A stretch of 64,000 nucleotides of DNA. Origin: Anaeromyxobacter dehalogenans 2CP-C (GTDB lineage Bacteria; Myxococcota; Myxococcia; Myxococcales; Anaeromyxobacteraceae). The notes beneath the pieces were generated by a model that was not told where the DNA came from, searched no databases, and saw nothing but the letters and a program-made list of their open reading frames with translations. The stretch lies in contig NC_007760.1 in assembly GCF_000013385.1 (NCBI RefSeq), forward strand, positions 1,799,001 through 1,863,000, written 5' to 3'. The position numbers and the translations under genes are program-made. Positions 20,148-36,697 of this stretch are shown piece after piece (within the stretch, counting starts at the first letter, position 1; the number at the start of each line of letters is the position of its first letter).

Positions 20148-20522
20148 ATGGCCGATCTGAATGCGATCGTTGAGCAGCTCTCGGGCCTCACCATCATGGA
20201 GGCCGCGGAGCTGGTGAAGCAGCTCGAGGAGAAGTGGGGCGTGTCCGCCGCCGCCGCTCCGGTGATGATGGCCGGTGGCCCCGCCGCCGCCGCGGCGCCG
20301 GTCGAGGAGAAGACCGAGTTCACGGTGGTCCTCGCCGACGCCGGCGCGAACAAGATCAACGTGATCAAGGAGGTCCGCGCGATCACGGGCCTCGGCCTCA
20401 AGGAGGCCAAGGACCTGGTCGAGGGCGCGCCGAAGGAGGTCAAGGCCGGCGTCGCCAAGGCCGAGGCCGAGGAGCTCAAGAAGAAGCTCGAGGCCGCTGG
20501 CGCCAAGGTCGAGGTCAAGTAG
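20148..20522 (+). CDS. rplL: 50S ribosomal protein L7/L12
   Basis: A 124-residue stalk protein present in multiple copies. The N-terminal dimer helix ([20 protein letters not shown]) is joined by an Ala-rich hinge (about 37-52) to the C-terminal factor-binding domain with [20 protein letters not shown] and [15 protein letters not shown]. The ribosome site is AGAGGAAGAAG just upstream. It precedes rpoB, the usual order. Confidence 0.97.
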   Translation: MADLNAIVEQLSGLTIMEAAELVKQLEEKWGVSAAAAPVMMAGGPAAAAAPVEEKTEFTVVLADAGANKINVIKEVRAITGLGLKEAKDLVEGAPKEVKAGVAKAEAEELKKKLEAAGAKVEVK

Positions 20523-20542
20523 GACCGTTCGCCGTTCCTGGG

Positions 20543-20577
20543 CACGGCGGGGCGGGGTTGCAAGCCGCCCCGCCGTG
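20543..20577 (+). terminator. Long hairpin between rplL and rpoB, probable attenuator
   Basis: A perfect 13-bp stem (CACGGCGGGGCGG, 20543-20555, with CCGCCCCGCCGTG, 20565-20577) begins 20 bp after rplL. There is no T-run. In E. coli a partial terminator and an RNase III site in this gap lower rpoBC expression; the same role is plausible here. Confidence 0.55.
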
Positions 20578-20593
20578 GCCCACGTTGGAATCT

Positions 20594-20621
20594 TTGACGG
20601 GCGAGGGTCGAGCCGTTACAA
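20594..20621 (+). promoter_or_regulatory. Putative promoter of rpoBC
   Basis: TTGACG (20594-20599), 16-bp spacer, TTACAA (20616-20621), 124 bp before the rpoB start and after the strong hairpin. Confidence 0.5.
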
Positions 20622-20678
20622 ACCCCCATCCCATCAACGATTCCTGGATTTCCGGCCGCTCGGCCGGGCGACGCAGGA

Positions 20679-20709
20679 TAGCCGGCCCGGCGGCCGGCTA
20701 GACCCTTTT
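20679..20709 (+). terminator. Hairpin plus T-run in the rpoB leader
   Basis: TAGCCGGC (20679-20686), loop CCGGCG, GCCGGCTA (20693-20700), then GACCCTTTT to 20709. It is a terminator-like structure between the putative promoter and rpoB and may act as an attenuator. Confidence 0.45.
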
Positions 20710-20745
20710 GTGGCGGGTCTCGTTGGGGAAAGAGGACCGAAATCG

Positions 20746-25014
<4,269 letters not shown>

Positions 25015-25042
25015 CGCGCGCGTCCGGGGCCGCGCCCTCCCT

Positions 25043-25062
25043 CTCCCCGCCAGGGCGGGGAG
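25043..25062 (+). other. Hairpin between rpoB and rpoC
   Basis: CTCCCCGC (25043-25050), loop CAGG, GCGGGGAG (25055-25062), an 8-bp perfect stem in the 100-bp gap, without a T-run. Confidence 0.45.
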
Positions 25063-25114
25063 GGGGCCGGCGCGAGGGTGCTGATCAGGTTTCCCAGCTT
25101 TCCAGGGAGTCGAC

Positions 25115-29299
<4,185 letters not shown>

Positions 29300-29330
29300 C
29301 GAGCCGCCCGGCGAACGCCTCGCCGAGACC

Positions 29331-29370
29331 AAGGGTCCGGTCCCAGAAGGGGCCGGGCCCTTTCCTTTTT
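29331..29370 (+). terminator. Intrinsic terminator after rpoC
   Basis: A 14-bp stem with two G-U pairs (29331-29344 with 29349-29362, loop AGAA) followed by TCCTTTTT. It is the clearest rho-independent terminator in the window and closes the rplJL-rpoBC operon. Confidence 0.9.
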
Positions 29371-29728
29371 GATCGGGCGCATGAAGTTGTCCGGGCCGGT
29401 AAGCACCCGCTTATCGGCTGTGGCGGACCGCCGCGCCTCGGCCGCCCCGATCGGAGTTCGGTTTCGACTTGATCTGCCGCAAGCCCAGTGGTTTGACGTG
29501 GGACAGGCGGGCGCTCGCATGGGACCGGAATGCGGAATCCGGGCTCATGTTCATATTGGCGGAATCCGGAGACGACGGCGCGGCGGCAGAGCAGGGGACG
29601 GCGAAGAAGCCCGTCGTGGCGGTCGGTTCCGGGCTACTTGACTGATTCGGTCCATTAATCTAACCTGACGTTACGTAACCTCCCCGAGATGGATTGACGC
29701 AGGACAGGACAGGTAGAGAGGCAACGGA
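29371..29728. other. Gap between rpoC and the sigma factor gene: tandem palindromes, promoter
   Basis: A 358-bp region of lower GC than its surroundings with no supported gene. It holds two copies of GCGGAATCCGG (29532-29542 and 29559-29569), each containing the palindrome CGGAATCCG; a putative promoter TTGACT-N17-TAACCT (29638-29643 and 29661-29666); and a perfect 10-bp palindrome GTTACGTAAC (29670-29679) just downstream of the -10 box. These look like regulatory sites for the sigma factor gene; which proteins bind is unknown. Confidence 0.55.
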
Positions 29729-30454
29729 ATGAGGACGGCGAGCACGCAGAGAGGCAGCAAGGAGTTCGATGAGCTGGCCCCCTACCTCAAGGCGGTCCGC
29801 GACTTTCCGCCGCTCACCCGCGAGGACGAGCACGCGCTCGCCATCCGCGCGCGCAAGGGCGAGGTGTCGGCGAAGCAGAAGCTGGTCCGGCACAACCTCG
29901 CGTTCGTGGTCGCCATCGCGCGCAAGCAGCGCCGGGGCACGGTGCGGCTCGACGACCTGATCCAGGAGGGCAACGTCGGCCTGATGCGCGCCGTCGAGAA
30001 GTTCGACCCGCACGCCGGCACGCGCTTCTCGACGTACGCGGTGTGGTGGATCCGCGCCTACATCGGGAAGTACCTCAAGGAGGCGCGCTCGACGGTGCGG
30101 CCGCAGAGCGGCACCGTCGCCCAGCCGGACCTGTCGCTCGACAGCGCCATCGACGAGGAGGGTGACGCCACCCACCTCGAGCGCATCGAGGACGACGGCC
30201 CCGGGCCGGAGGACACCTACCTGTCCGGCGAGGGGGACCGCGAGGTCCGCGACGCGCTCGGCAAGGTCCGCAAGCGGATCGGCGAGCTGGGCTGGGACAT
30301 CGTGCACAACCGGCTCGAGCAGGACCAGCCGCGCACGCTGGAGGAGATCGGGAAGCGCTGGGGCGTGTCGCGCGAGCGCGTCCGCCAGGTGGAGCTGAAG
30401 ACGAAGCAGTTCCTGCACCGGTACCTCCAGCCCGTCGAGCGCGACGCCGCCTAG
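29729..30454 (+). CDS. RpoH-like sigma-70 family sigma factor
   Basis: A 241-residue sigma factor. Region 2 is intact (LIQEGNVGLMRAVEKFDP, FSTYAVWWIRAYI), and region 4 has EEIGKRWGVSRERVRQVELK. It lacks region 1.1 and is short, like RpoH/sigma-32 or SigB-type alternative sigmas. The region between 2 and 4 is acidic and divergent, so the RpoH assignment is tentative. ATG at 29729 has GAGAGG upstream. It has its own promoter region behind the rpoC terminator and a hairpin after it. Confidence 0.85.
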   Translation: MRTASTQRGSKEFDELAPYLKAVRDFPPLTREDEHALAIRARKGEVSAKQKLVRHNLAFVVAIARKQRRGTVRLDDLIQEGNVGLMRAVEKFDPHAGTRFSTYAVWWIRAYIGKYLKEARSTVRPQSGTVAQPDLSLDSAIDEEGDATHLERIEDDGPGPEDTYLSGEGDREVRDALGKVRKRIGELGWDIVHNRLEQDQPRTLEEIGKRWGVSRERVRQVELKTKQFLHRYLQPVERDAA

Positions 30455-30492
30455 CCCGGGCGCAGCTCCGCGCCGCGTCCCGCGGCCAACCC

Positions 30493-30523
30493 GAGGCCCG
30501 CCCCCGAACCGGAGGCGGGCCTC
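30493..30523 (+). terminator. Hairpin after the sigma factor gene
   Basis: GAGGCCCGCC (30493-30502) and GGCGGGCCTC (30514-30523), a perfect 10-bp stem 38 bp after the stop. The following bases (GTCGTCTCTCC) are only moderately T-rich. Confidence 0.6.
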
Positions 30524-30638
30524 GTCGTCTCTCCGGACCCCGTCCCCGCCCGCGCGGCCGCCGCAAGGGGCCCCTTCGCGCAGCGTGCGGGTCCGGCCCC
30601 TTACCCGTAGTAGAATCGGCGCCCGGCGCGGAGGGCGC

Positions 30639-31241
30639 ATGTCGAGGGTGCTGAAGGACGGCCCGGGCGGCCGTCGCATCGCGGGCGCGGTCTACGAGGC
30701 GGGCGAACGGGCGCGCGCGCTCGTGGAGGAGGCGCGCGCCGAGGCCGCGCGGCTCCGCGAGGCGGCCGGCGCGGAGCGGGACGCGGTCCGCGCCGAGGCG
30801 GTGCGGGAGGGCCGCGAGGAGGGGCTGGCCCGGGCCGCGGCCGCGCTCGCGACCGCCGGCGAGGCGCGCGCGGCTCGCCTCGCCGGGCTCGAGCGCGAGG
30901 TGGCGCGCCTGGCGCTCGACGTCGCGCGCCAGCTGCTCGGGCGCGAGCTGGCGGCGGCGCCGGAGGCGGTGGCCGACCTCGCGGCGCAGGCGCTGGTCCG
31001 GGCGCGCGAGCGGCGCGAGGTGGTCCTGCGGGTGAGCCCGGCCGACGCGGCCCGCCTGCGCGCCGAGCCGGCCCGCTCGCGGCTGGCGGGGCTCCTGGCG
31101 CGCCCGGAGGGGCCGGCGCTGCGCGAGGACCCGGGGCTCCCGCCCGGCGCGGTGGTGGTCGAGACCGAGGCCGGGCGCATCGACGCGCGCGTGGAGGCCC
31201 AGCTCGCCGCGCTGGAGCGCGCGCTGGAGGAGGCGCCGTGA
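30639..31241 (+). CDS. FliH/SctL-like stator protein of an export ATPase
   Basis: A 200-residue protein with a long N-terminal Ala/Glu/Arg coiled coil (about 18-80, ALVEEARAEAARLREAAGAE) and a compact C-terminal domain (LALDVARQLLGRELAAAPEAV, VLRVSPADAARL, DPGLPPGAVVVETEAGRIDARVEAQL) that matches the FliH/YscL/HrpE family. These proteins resemble the b and delta subunits of F-type ATPases and regulate FliI/SctN. Its stop overlaps the ATPase GTG start. Whether it serves a flagellum or a non-flagellar type III system cannot be told here. Confidence 0.82.
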   Translation: MSRVLKDGPGGRRIAGAVYEAGERARALVEEARAEAARLREAAGAERDAVRAEAVREGREEGLARAAAALATAGEARAARLAGLEREVARLALDVARQLLGRELAAAPEAVADLAAQALVRARERREVVLRVSPADAARLRAEPARSRLAGLLARPEGPALREDPGLPPGAVVVETEAGRIDARVEAQLAALERALEEAP

Positions 31242-32545
31242 CCGTGGACCTGGGGCGGGTGCGCACCGCGCTGGGGGAGGCCGCGCCGCTCCCGCTGCGC
31301 GGCCGGGTGACCCGGCTCACCGGCCTGGTGCTGGAGGCGGCGGTCGGCGGCGTCCGGCAGGGCGAAGCGGTGGAGCTCCGCGCGCCCGGGCGCGAGCCGC
31401 TGCTGGCGGAGGTGGTCGGGCTACGCGACGACCGCGCCGTGCTGGTGCCGTTCGGCGAGCTCGGCGGCGTGGGGCTCGACGCGGAGGTCATCCCCACCGG
31501 CCGGCCGCACGCCATCCGCGTCGGGCCCGGGCTGCTGGGGCGGGTGCTGGACGGCCTGGGCCGGCCGCTCGACGGCGCGCCGCTGCCGGCCGGGCTGGAG
31601 GAGTGGGCGGTGGATCGGCCCGCGCCGAACCCGCTCGCGCGCCGCCCGGTGGCGGCGCCGCTCCCGCTCGGCGTGCGGGTGCTCGACGGCCTCCTCACCG
31701 CCGGGGAGGGGCAGCGGATCGGGCTGTTCGCCGGCTCCGGCGTGGGCAAGTCCACGCTGCTCGGCCAGCTCGCCCGCGGCGCGCGCGCCGACCTGTGCGT
31801 GGTGTGCCTCGTCGGCGAGCGCGGGCGCGAGGTGCGCGAGTTCCTGGAGGGGCCGCTGGGGGCGGACGGGCTGGCGCGCAGCGTGGTGGTGGCGGCCACC
31901 AGCGACGCGCCGGCGCTGGTGCGCCTCAAGGCCGCGCACGTGGCCACCGCGGTGGCGGAGTGGTTCGCGGAGCGCGGCGACCGGGTGCTCCTGCTGGTGG
32001 ACTCGGTGACGCGCTACGCCCGCGCGCTCCGCGAGGTGGGGCTGGCCGCGGGCGAGCCGCCGGCGCGGCAGGGCTACCCGCCCTCGGTGTTCGCGGCGCT
32101 GCCGCGGCTGCTGGAGCGGGCCGGCAACCGCGCCCGCGGCGGGATCACCGCCGTGTACACGGTGCTGGTGGCGGGCGGCGACCTCGAGGAGCCCATCGCC
32201 GACGAGGTCCGGGGCATCCTCGACGGGCACGTGGTGCTCGACCGCGCGGTGGCGGCCGGCGGCCGCTTCCCGGCGGTGGACCCGCTCCAGAGCCTCTCGC
32301 GCGTCATGCCCGCGGTGGCGGGCCCGGACCACCTGGCGGCGGCCGGCCGGGTGCGGGCGCTGCTCGCGGCGCACGCGCGCGTGCGCGACCTGGTGGCGCT
32401 CGGCGCCTACCGCGCGGGCGGGGATCCCGAGGCGGACCTGGCCCTGGCGCGGCTGCCGGCGCTCGAGGCGTTCCTCCGGCAGCCCCTCGGCGAGCCGGCG
32501 CCGTTCGAGGAGACGCTGCGGCGGCTGGAGGCGCTGGCCGGGTGA
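31238..32545 (+). CDS. FliI/SctN-type export ATPase
   Basis: A 435-residue hexameric ATPase that unfolds and delivers substrates to a flagellar or type III export gate. Walker A is GLFAGSGVGKSTLLGQ (about 161-176), followed by CLVGERGREVREF, the Walker B strand VLLLVDSVTRYARALREV and the GEPPARQGYPPSVFAALPRLLERAG segment. ITAVYTVLVAGGDLEEPIADEVRGILDGHVVL identifies the FliI/SctN branch rather than F1-beta. Start GTG overlaps the SctL-like stop; its own stop overlaps the next start. Confidence 0.93.
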   Translation: MTVDLGRVRTALGEAAPLPLRGRVTRLTGLVLEAAVGGVRQGEAVELRAPGREPLLAEVVGLRDDRAVLVPFGELGGVGLDAEVIPTGRPHAIRVGPGLLGRVLDGLGRPLDGAPLPAGLEEWAVDRPAPNPLARRPVAAPLPLGVRVLDGLLTAGEGQRIGLFAGSGVGKSTLLGQLARGARADLCVVCLVGERGREVREFLEGPLGADGLARSVVVAATSDAPALVRLKAAHVATAVAEWFAERGDRVLLLVDSVTRYARALREVGLAAGEPPARQGYPPSVFAALPRLLERAGNRARGGITAVYTVLVAGGDLEEPIADEVRGILDGHVVLDRAVAAGGRFPAVDPLQSLSRVMPAVAGPDHLAAAGRVRALLAAHARVRDLVALGAYRAGGDPEADLALARLPALEAFLRQPLGEPAPFEETLRRLEALAG

Positions 32546-33021
32546 GCGGCGAGGCGTTCCCGCTCGCCGCGCTGGAGGCGCTCCGGCGGCGCGAGGAGGA
32601 CGCGGCGCGCGCGGCGGTCGCGGCGTCCCGGGCGTCGCTGGAGGCCGCCGAGGCCGCGCGCGCGGGGGGCGCGGCGGCGCTCGAGCTGGCGCGCCGGGCG
32701 GCCCGGGCGGCGGGGCGGGCGGTGCCGGCCCCGGGCTCCGCGGCGGCGCTCGCCGCCGGCGCCCGCCACGCGGCGCGGCTGCGGGACGAGACGGAGGCGC
32801 TCGCGGCCGCGCTCCGGGGCGCGGAGGCGGCGGTGGTCGCGCGCGGGGAGGCCCTCGAGGCCGCCCTGGCCGCACTGAGGGCCGCGTCGCGCGCCCGCGA
32901 GGTGCTGGAGCGGCGGCGCGCCGGCTGGGAGGCAGCGCGCCGGCGCCGGGCGGACCGGGCCGCGGAGGCGGAGCAGGACGACCGCGGCGGCGCCAGCCCG
33001 CCGGGCGACGGCGAGCCGTGA
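32542..33021 (+). CDS. FliJ/SctO-like coiled-coil protein
   Basis: A 159-residue, Ala/Arg/Glu-rich, almost wholly helical protein without other motifs. Its position as third gene after FliH- and FliI-like genes, the 4-bp start overlap and the coiled-coil make-up all fit FliJ/YscO, the central stalk of the export ATPase. Sequence likeness alone is too low for certainty. The next gene is convergent, so the module ends here. Confidence 0.65.
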   Translation: MSGEAFPLAALEALRRREEDAARAAVAASRASLEAAEAARAGGAAALELARRAARAAGRAVPAPGSAAALAAGARHAARLRDETEALAAALRGAEAAVVARGEALEAALAALRAASRAREVLERRRAGWEAARRRRADRAAEAEQDDRGGASPPGDGEP

Positions 33022-33044
33022 GCGCGCGCGTCCGGACGCGCGGC

Positions 33045-33416
33045 TCAGGCGGCGGCGAGCAAGCCGCGGAGGCAGTCGATCAGCTCGGCGTTGTCGAACG
33101 GCTTGCGCACGAAGCCGCTCGCGCCCGCCTCGACGGCCCTGCGCGGCAGGTCCGGGCCGGGCCGGGCCGAGACGACCAGGATCGGCCCGCCGAAGCCGGC
33201 CGCGCGCATGCGCCGGCACAGCTCGAGCCCGTCCACGCCCGGCATGGCCACGTCGAGGAGCACCGCGTCCGACTCCGCCAGCGCCGCGAGCGCGTCCTGC
33301 GCGCCCGGCGCGACCCGGGGCGCGAGCCCCTCCAGCTCGAGGAGCGTGGCGAGGAACTCGCAGATGGCGGCGTCGTCGTCCACGAGCAGGACGCGGGGCG
33401 TGGGCACGCGCGTCAC
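33045..33416 (-). CDS. Single-domain response regulator (CheY-like)
   Basis: A 123-residue receiver domain with no output domain. The acidic pair is in VLLVDDDAA, the phosphorylation aspartate in VLLDVAMPG, the switch serine in LVVSARPG and the lysine in GFVRKPF, so it looks functional. The GTG start at 33416 has AGAGG before it and overlaps the preceding gene's stop (GTGA). No kinase is adjacent; it may signal to another protein by binding. Confidence 0.88.
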   Translation of the reverse strand: MTRVPTPRVLLVDDDAAICEFLATLLELEGLAPRVAPGAQDALAALAESDAVLLDVAMPGVDGLELCRRMRAAGFGGPILVVSARPGPDLPRRAVEAGASGFVRKPFDNAELIDCLRGLLAAA

Positions 33417-33886
33417 CTCTGCGCCAGCGGCGCGTCCAGCTTGCCCTCGCTGCACTCCACGCGGAGCGAGCGCGGCTTCAGGTGCGCCGGGGCCGGCGCG
33501 CCGTCCTTCTCGAACCGGCTGGTGGCGACGACGAGCTTCTGCCCGTCGCGCACGGTGGGCGTCCGGAAGGTCCAGCCGCCCTCCAGCGTGAGCACCACGT
33601 CGGTCCAGAGGCGATCCGACGCGTTCCACACCATGATCTGCGTGCCGATGACCTCCTCGCTCATCCGCACCTCGGCGCCGAGCGCGTTGCGCGGGCCGGA
33701 GGACGGGCACGCCACCCACACCGTGCCGAGCGAGAGGAGCGCCCACGAGGCGACCACCGCGGCGCGCCGCCGGAAGCCGCGGGTGGACTTCCGGTAGCCG
33801 TCGGCGACGTCCTGGGCCAGGTCGCGCGCGAGGTGCGTCACGCGCTGCGCGGCGGCCACCGGGTCGGGGCGGAGCGTCTCCTTCAT
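33413..33886 (-). CDS. Hypothetical single-pass membrane protein
   Basis: A 157-residue protein I cannot assign. A charged N-terminal part of about 40 residues precedes one hydrophobic helix (AAVVASWALLSLGTVWVA, about 42-59), and the rest is a beta-rich domain (QIMVWNASDRLWTDVVLTLEGGW, KLVVATSRFEKDG) predicted outside the membrane. It is upstream of, and overlaps by 4 bp, a CheY-like regulator. Confidence 0.7.
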   Translation of the reverse strand: MKETLRPDPVAAAQRVTHLARDLAQDVADGYRKSTRGFRRRAAVVASWALLSLGTVWVACPSSGPRNALGAEVRMSEEVIGTQIMVWNASDRLWTDVVLTLEGGWTFRTPTVRDGQKLVVATSRFEKDGAPAPAHLKPRSLRVECSEGKLDAPLAQR

Positions 33887-33950
33887 GGCCGGCGAGCCTA
33901 CCGCCCGCCGCCGCGGCCCGACAAGCGGGTAGGCCCGCGCCCGCCCTGTC

Positions 33951-34715
33951 TCACACGCCCTCCATGCCCACGGTGGCGACCGCGGCCGCCTCGTCGCCGC
34001 CCTCGCCGCCGATCCGCCGGTGCAGCGCGATGACGCGCCGGCGCACCTCGGTGAGCAGCGCGGTCCGGTCGGGGAAGTCGGCCGGGCTCACCGGCTCGCC
34101 CACCGCGACGCGGATCGGGCCGGGCCAGATGGCGATGATCCGCTTCGGCGTCACCTTCCCGCTCCCGGAGATGGCCACCGGCACCACCGGCACGCCCGCC
34201 TCCATCGCGACCACGAACGGCCCCTTCTTGAACGGGTGGACGCGGCAGTCCAGCGAGCGCGTGCCCTCGGGGAACACGATGAGCGACGTCCCGGCGCGCA
34301 CCACCTCGCCGGCCTGGCGGAGCGACTGCACCGCCTGCGCGTGGTTGCTGCGGTCCACCGGCACGTGGCCGCCGAGCCGCATGTACGCGCCGAACACCGG
34401 GAGGCGGAACAGCTCGGCCTTGGCGATGAACCGCACGCTGCGCGGGAGGACCTTGAACAGCACCCAGATGTCGAGCGCGCTCTCGTGGTTGGACGCGAAG
34501 ATGAGCGGGCCGTCGGGCAGCGGCGGGAGCGGCTCGAGGTGCACGCGAGAGCCGGTGAGCCACAGGCACGAGGGCGACCAGGCGAACCGCGCGAACCAGA
34601 TCGGCAGGTCGCCCGAGCCGGTGAGGAGCATCACCGGCAGGCTCACGAAGAAGAAGAACGCCATCGAGATGGCGCAGTAGACGAGGACGACGAAGCCGCG
34701 GGCGCGCGCCAGCAT
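33951..34715 (-). CDS. plsC: 1-acyl-sn-glycerol-3-phosphate acyltransferase (PlsC family)
   Basis: A 254-residue enzyme that adds the second acyl chain in phosphatidic acid synthesis. An N-terminal membrane helix (FVVLVYCAISMAFFFFVSLPV) is followed by the catalytic NHESALD (HX4D), the GGHVPVDR segment, the FPEGTRS substrate motif and VPVVPVAI. All acyltransferase blocks are intact. It stands alone between a hypothetical gene and the divergent psuG. Confidence 0.92.
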   Translation of the reverse strand: MLARARGFVVLVYCAISMAFFFFVSLPVMLLTGSGDLPIWFARFAWSPSCLWLTGSRVHLEPLPPLPDGPLIFASNHESALDIWVLFKVLPRSVRFIAKAELFRLPVFGAYMRLGGHVPVDRSNHAQAVQSLRQAGEVVRAGTSLIVFPEGTRSLDCRVHPFKKGPFVVAMEAGVPVVPVAISGSGKVTPKRIIAIWPGPIRVAVGEPVSPADFPDRTALLTEVRRRVIALHRRIGGEGGDEAAAVATVGMEGV

Positions 34716-34812
34716 GGGTGCCTCTCGGACCGGGGCCCGGCCGGGCAGGGCGGGCGGGGCCGGGGGTATATAGCACGCGCCCGGCCCCCTTCCGCGGCGC
34801 TAGACTGTCCCG

Positions 34813-35745
<933 letters not shown>

Positions 35746-35812
35746 GACCGGAGAGGCCGCGGCGCGGATTTCCCGGCGGAATCGCGAGCCGCGCGGGCCG
35801 CGCTCCTCTAGA

Positions 35813-36697
35813 ATGCCGCGTCCGATGTCCGCCGCCCCGCGCCCCAGCCCCGTCTTCGTCTCCGATCCCGACGCGCTCACCCGGCTGCTCGACGCGCTGG
35901 CGGGCGAGCGGGTCCTCGCGCTCGACACCGAGTCCAACAGCTTCCACGTCTACCGCGAGCGGGTGTGCCTGCTGCAGCTCTCCACCCGGACGCAGGACTT
36001 CGTGGTGGATCCCATCTCGGTGGACGTCCGCCCGCTCGGCGAGATCCTGTGCGACGGCCGCGAGGTGGTGCTGCACGGCGCCGACTACGACGTCCGCTGC
36101 CTGCACCGCGAGTACGGCTGGCGCATCCCGCGCCTGTTCGACACGATGATCGCGGCGCGGCGGCTGGGCCGGCCCGGCCTCGGCCTGTCGGCGCTGGTCG
36201 AGTCGCACTTCGGCGTGCGGCTCTCGAAGGCGTTCCAGCGTTCCGACTGGGGCCGGCGGCCGCTCACCCCGGACCAGCTCGCCTACGCCGCGCTGGACAC
36301 GCACTTCCTGCTGCCGCTGTTCGACCTCCTCACCGGCGAGCTGGCCGCGCGCGGCGCGCTCGACGAGGCGTGGAAGGAGTCGCAGCGCATCGCCTCGGTG
36401 GTGGCGCGCGAGCGCGTGTTCGACCCGGAGGGCTGGCGGCGCGTCAAGGGGGCGCGCGAGCTCGACGCGCCCGGCAAGGCGGTGCTGCGCGCGCTCTGGA
36501 TCGCCCGCGAGGAGCGGGCGCGCGCGTCGGACCGGCCGCCGTTCAAGGTGCTCGGCGAGCCGGCCATGCTGGAGATCGCCCGGCGGCGCCCGGCCACGCG
36601 CGAGGCGCTCGCGGCGATCCCGGGCGTCACGCCGTCCGTGCTCGGGCGCATGGGCGAGACGATCGCCGCCGCGCTGAAGGCGGCGGGGCAGGGCTAG
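35813..36697 (+). CDS. rnd: Ribonuclease D (DEDDy exonuclease with HRDC domain)
   Basis: A 294-residue 3'-5' exonuclease for tRNA maturation and RNA turnover. The exonuclease motifs are LALDTESNSF (Exo I), VVLHGADYDVRCL (Exo II) and YAALDTHFLL (Exo III with the tyrosine of the DEDDy type). The HRDC domain lies at about 210-290 (LRALWIAREERARASDRPPFKVL). An ATG at 35825 is an alternative start four codons later. Confidence 0.93.
   Translation: MPRPMSAAPRPSPVFVSDPDALTRLLDALAGERVLALDTESNSFHVYRERVCLLQLSTRTQDFVVDPISVDVRPLGEILCDGREVVLHGADYDVRCLHREYGWRIPRLFDTMIAARRLGRPGLGLSALVESHFGVRLSKAFQRSDWGRRPLTPDQLAYAALDTHFLLPLFDLLTGELAARGALDEAWKESQRIASVVARERVFDPEGWRRVKGARELDAPGKAVLRALWIAREERARASDRPPFKVLGEPAMLEIARRRPATREALAAIPGVTPSVLGRMGETIAAALKAAGQG

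Noticed and set aside
29369-29641. A 90-codon frame after the rpoC terminator
   Set aside because: It starts inside the tail of the terminator, has no ribosome site, and its product is low-complexity Arg/Gly at the end.
36694-36697. Possible frameshift or fusion at the rnd/transglycosylase junction
   Set aside because: The genes are convergent and simply share four bases at their stop codons; both proteins are complete.
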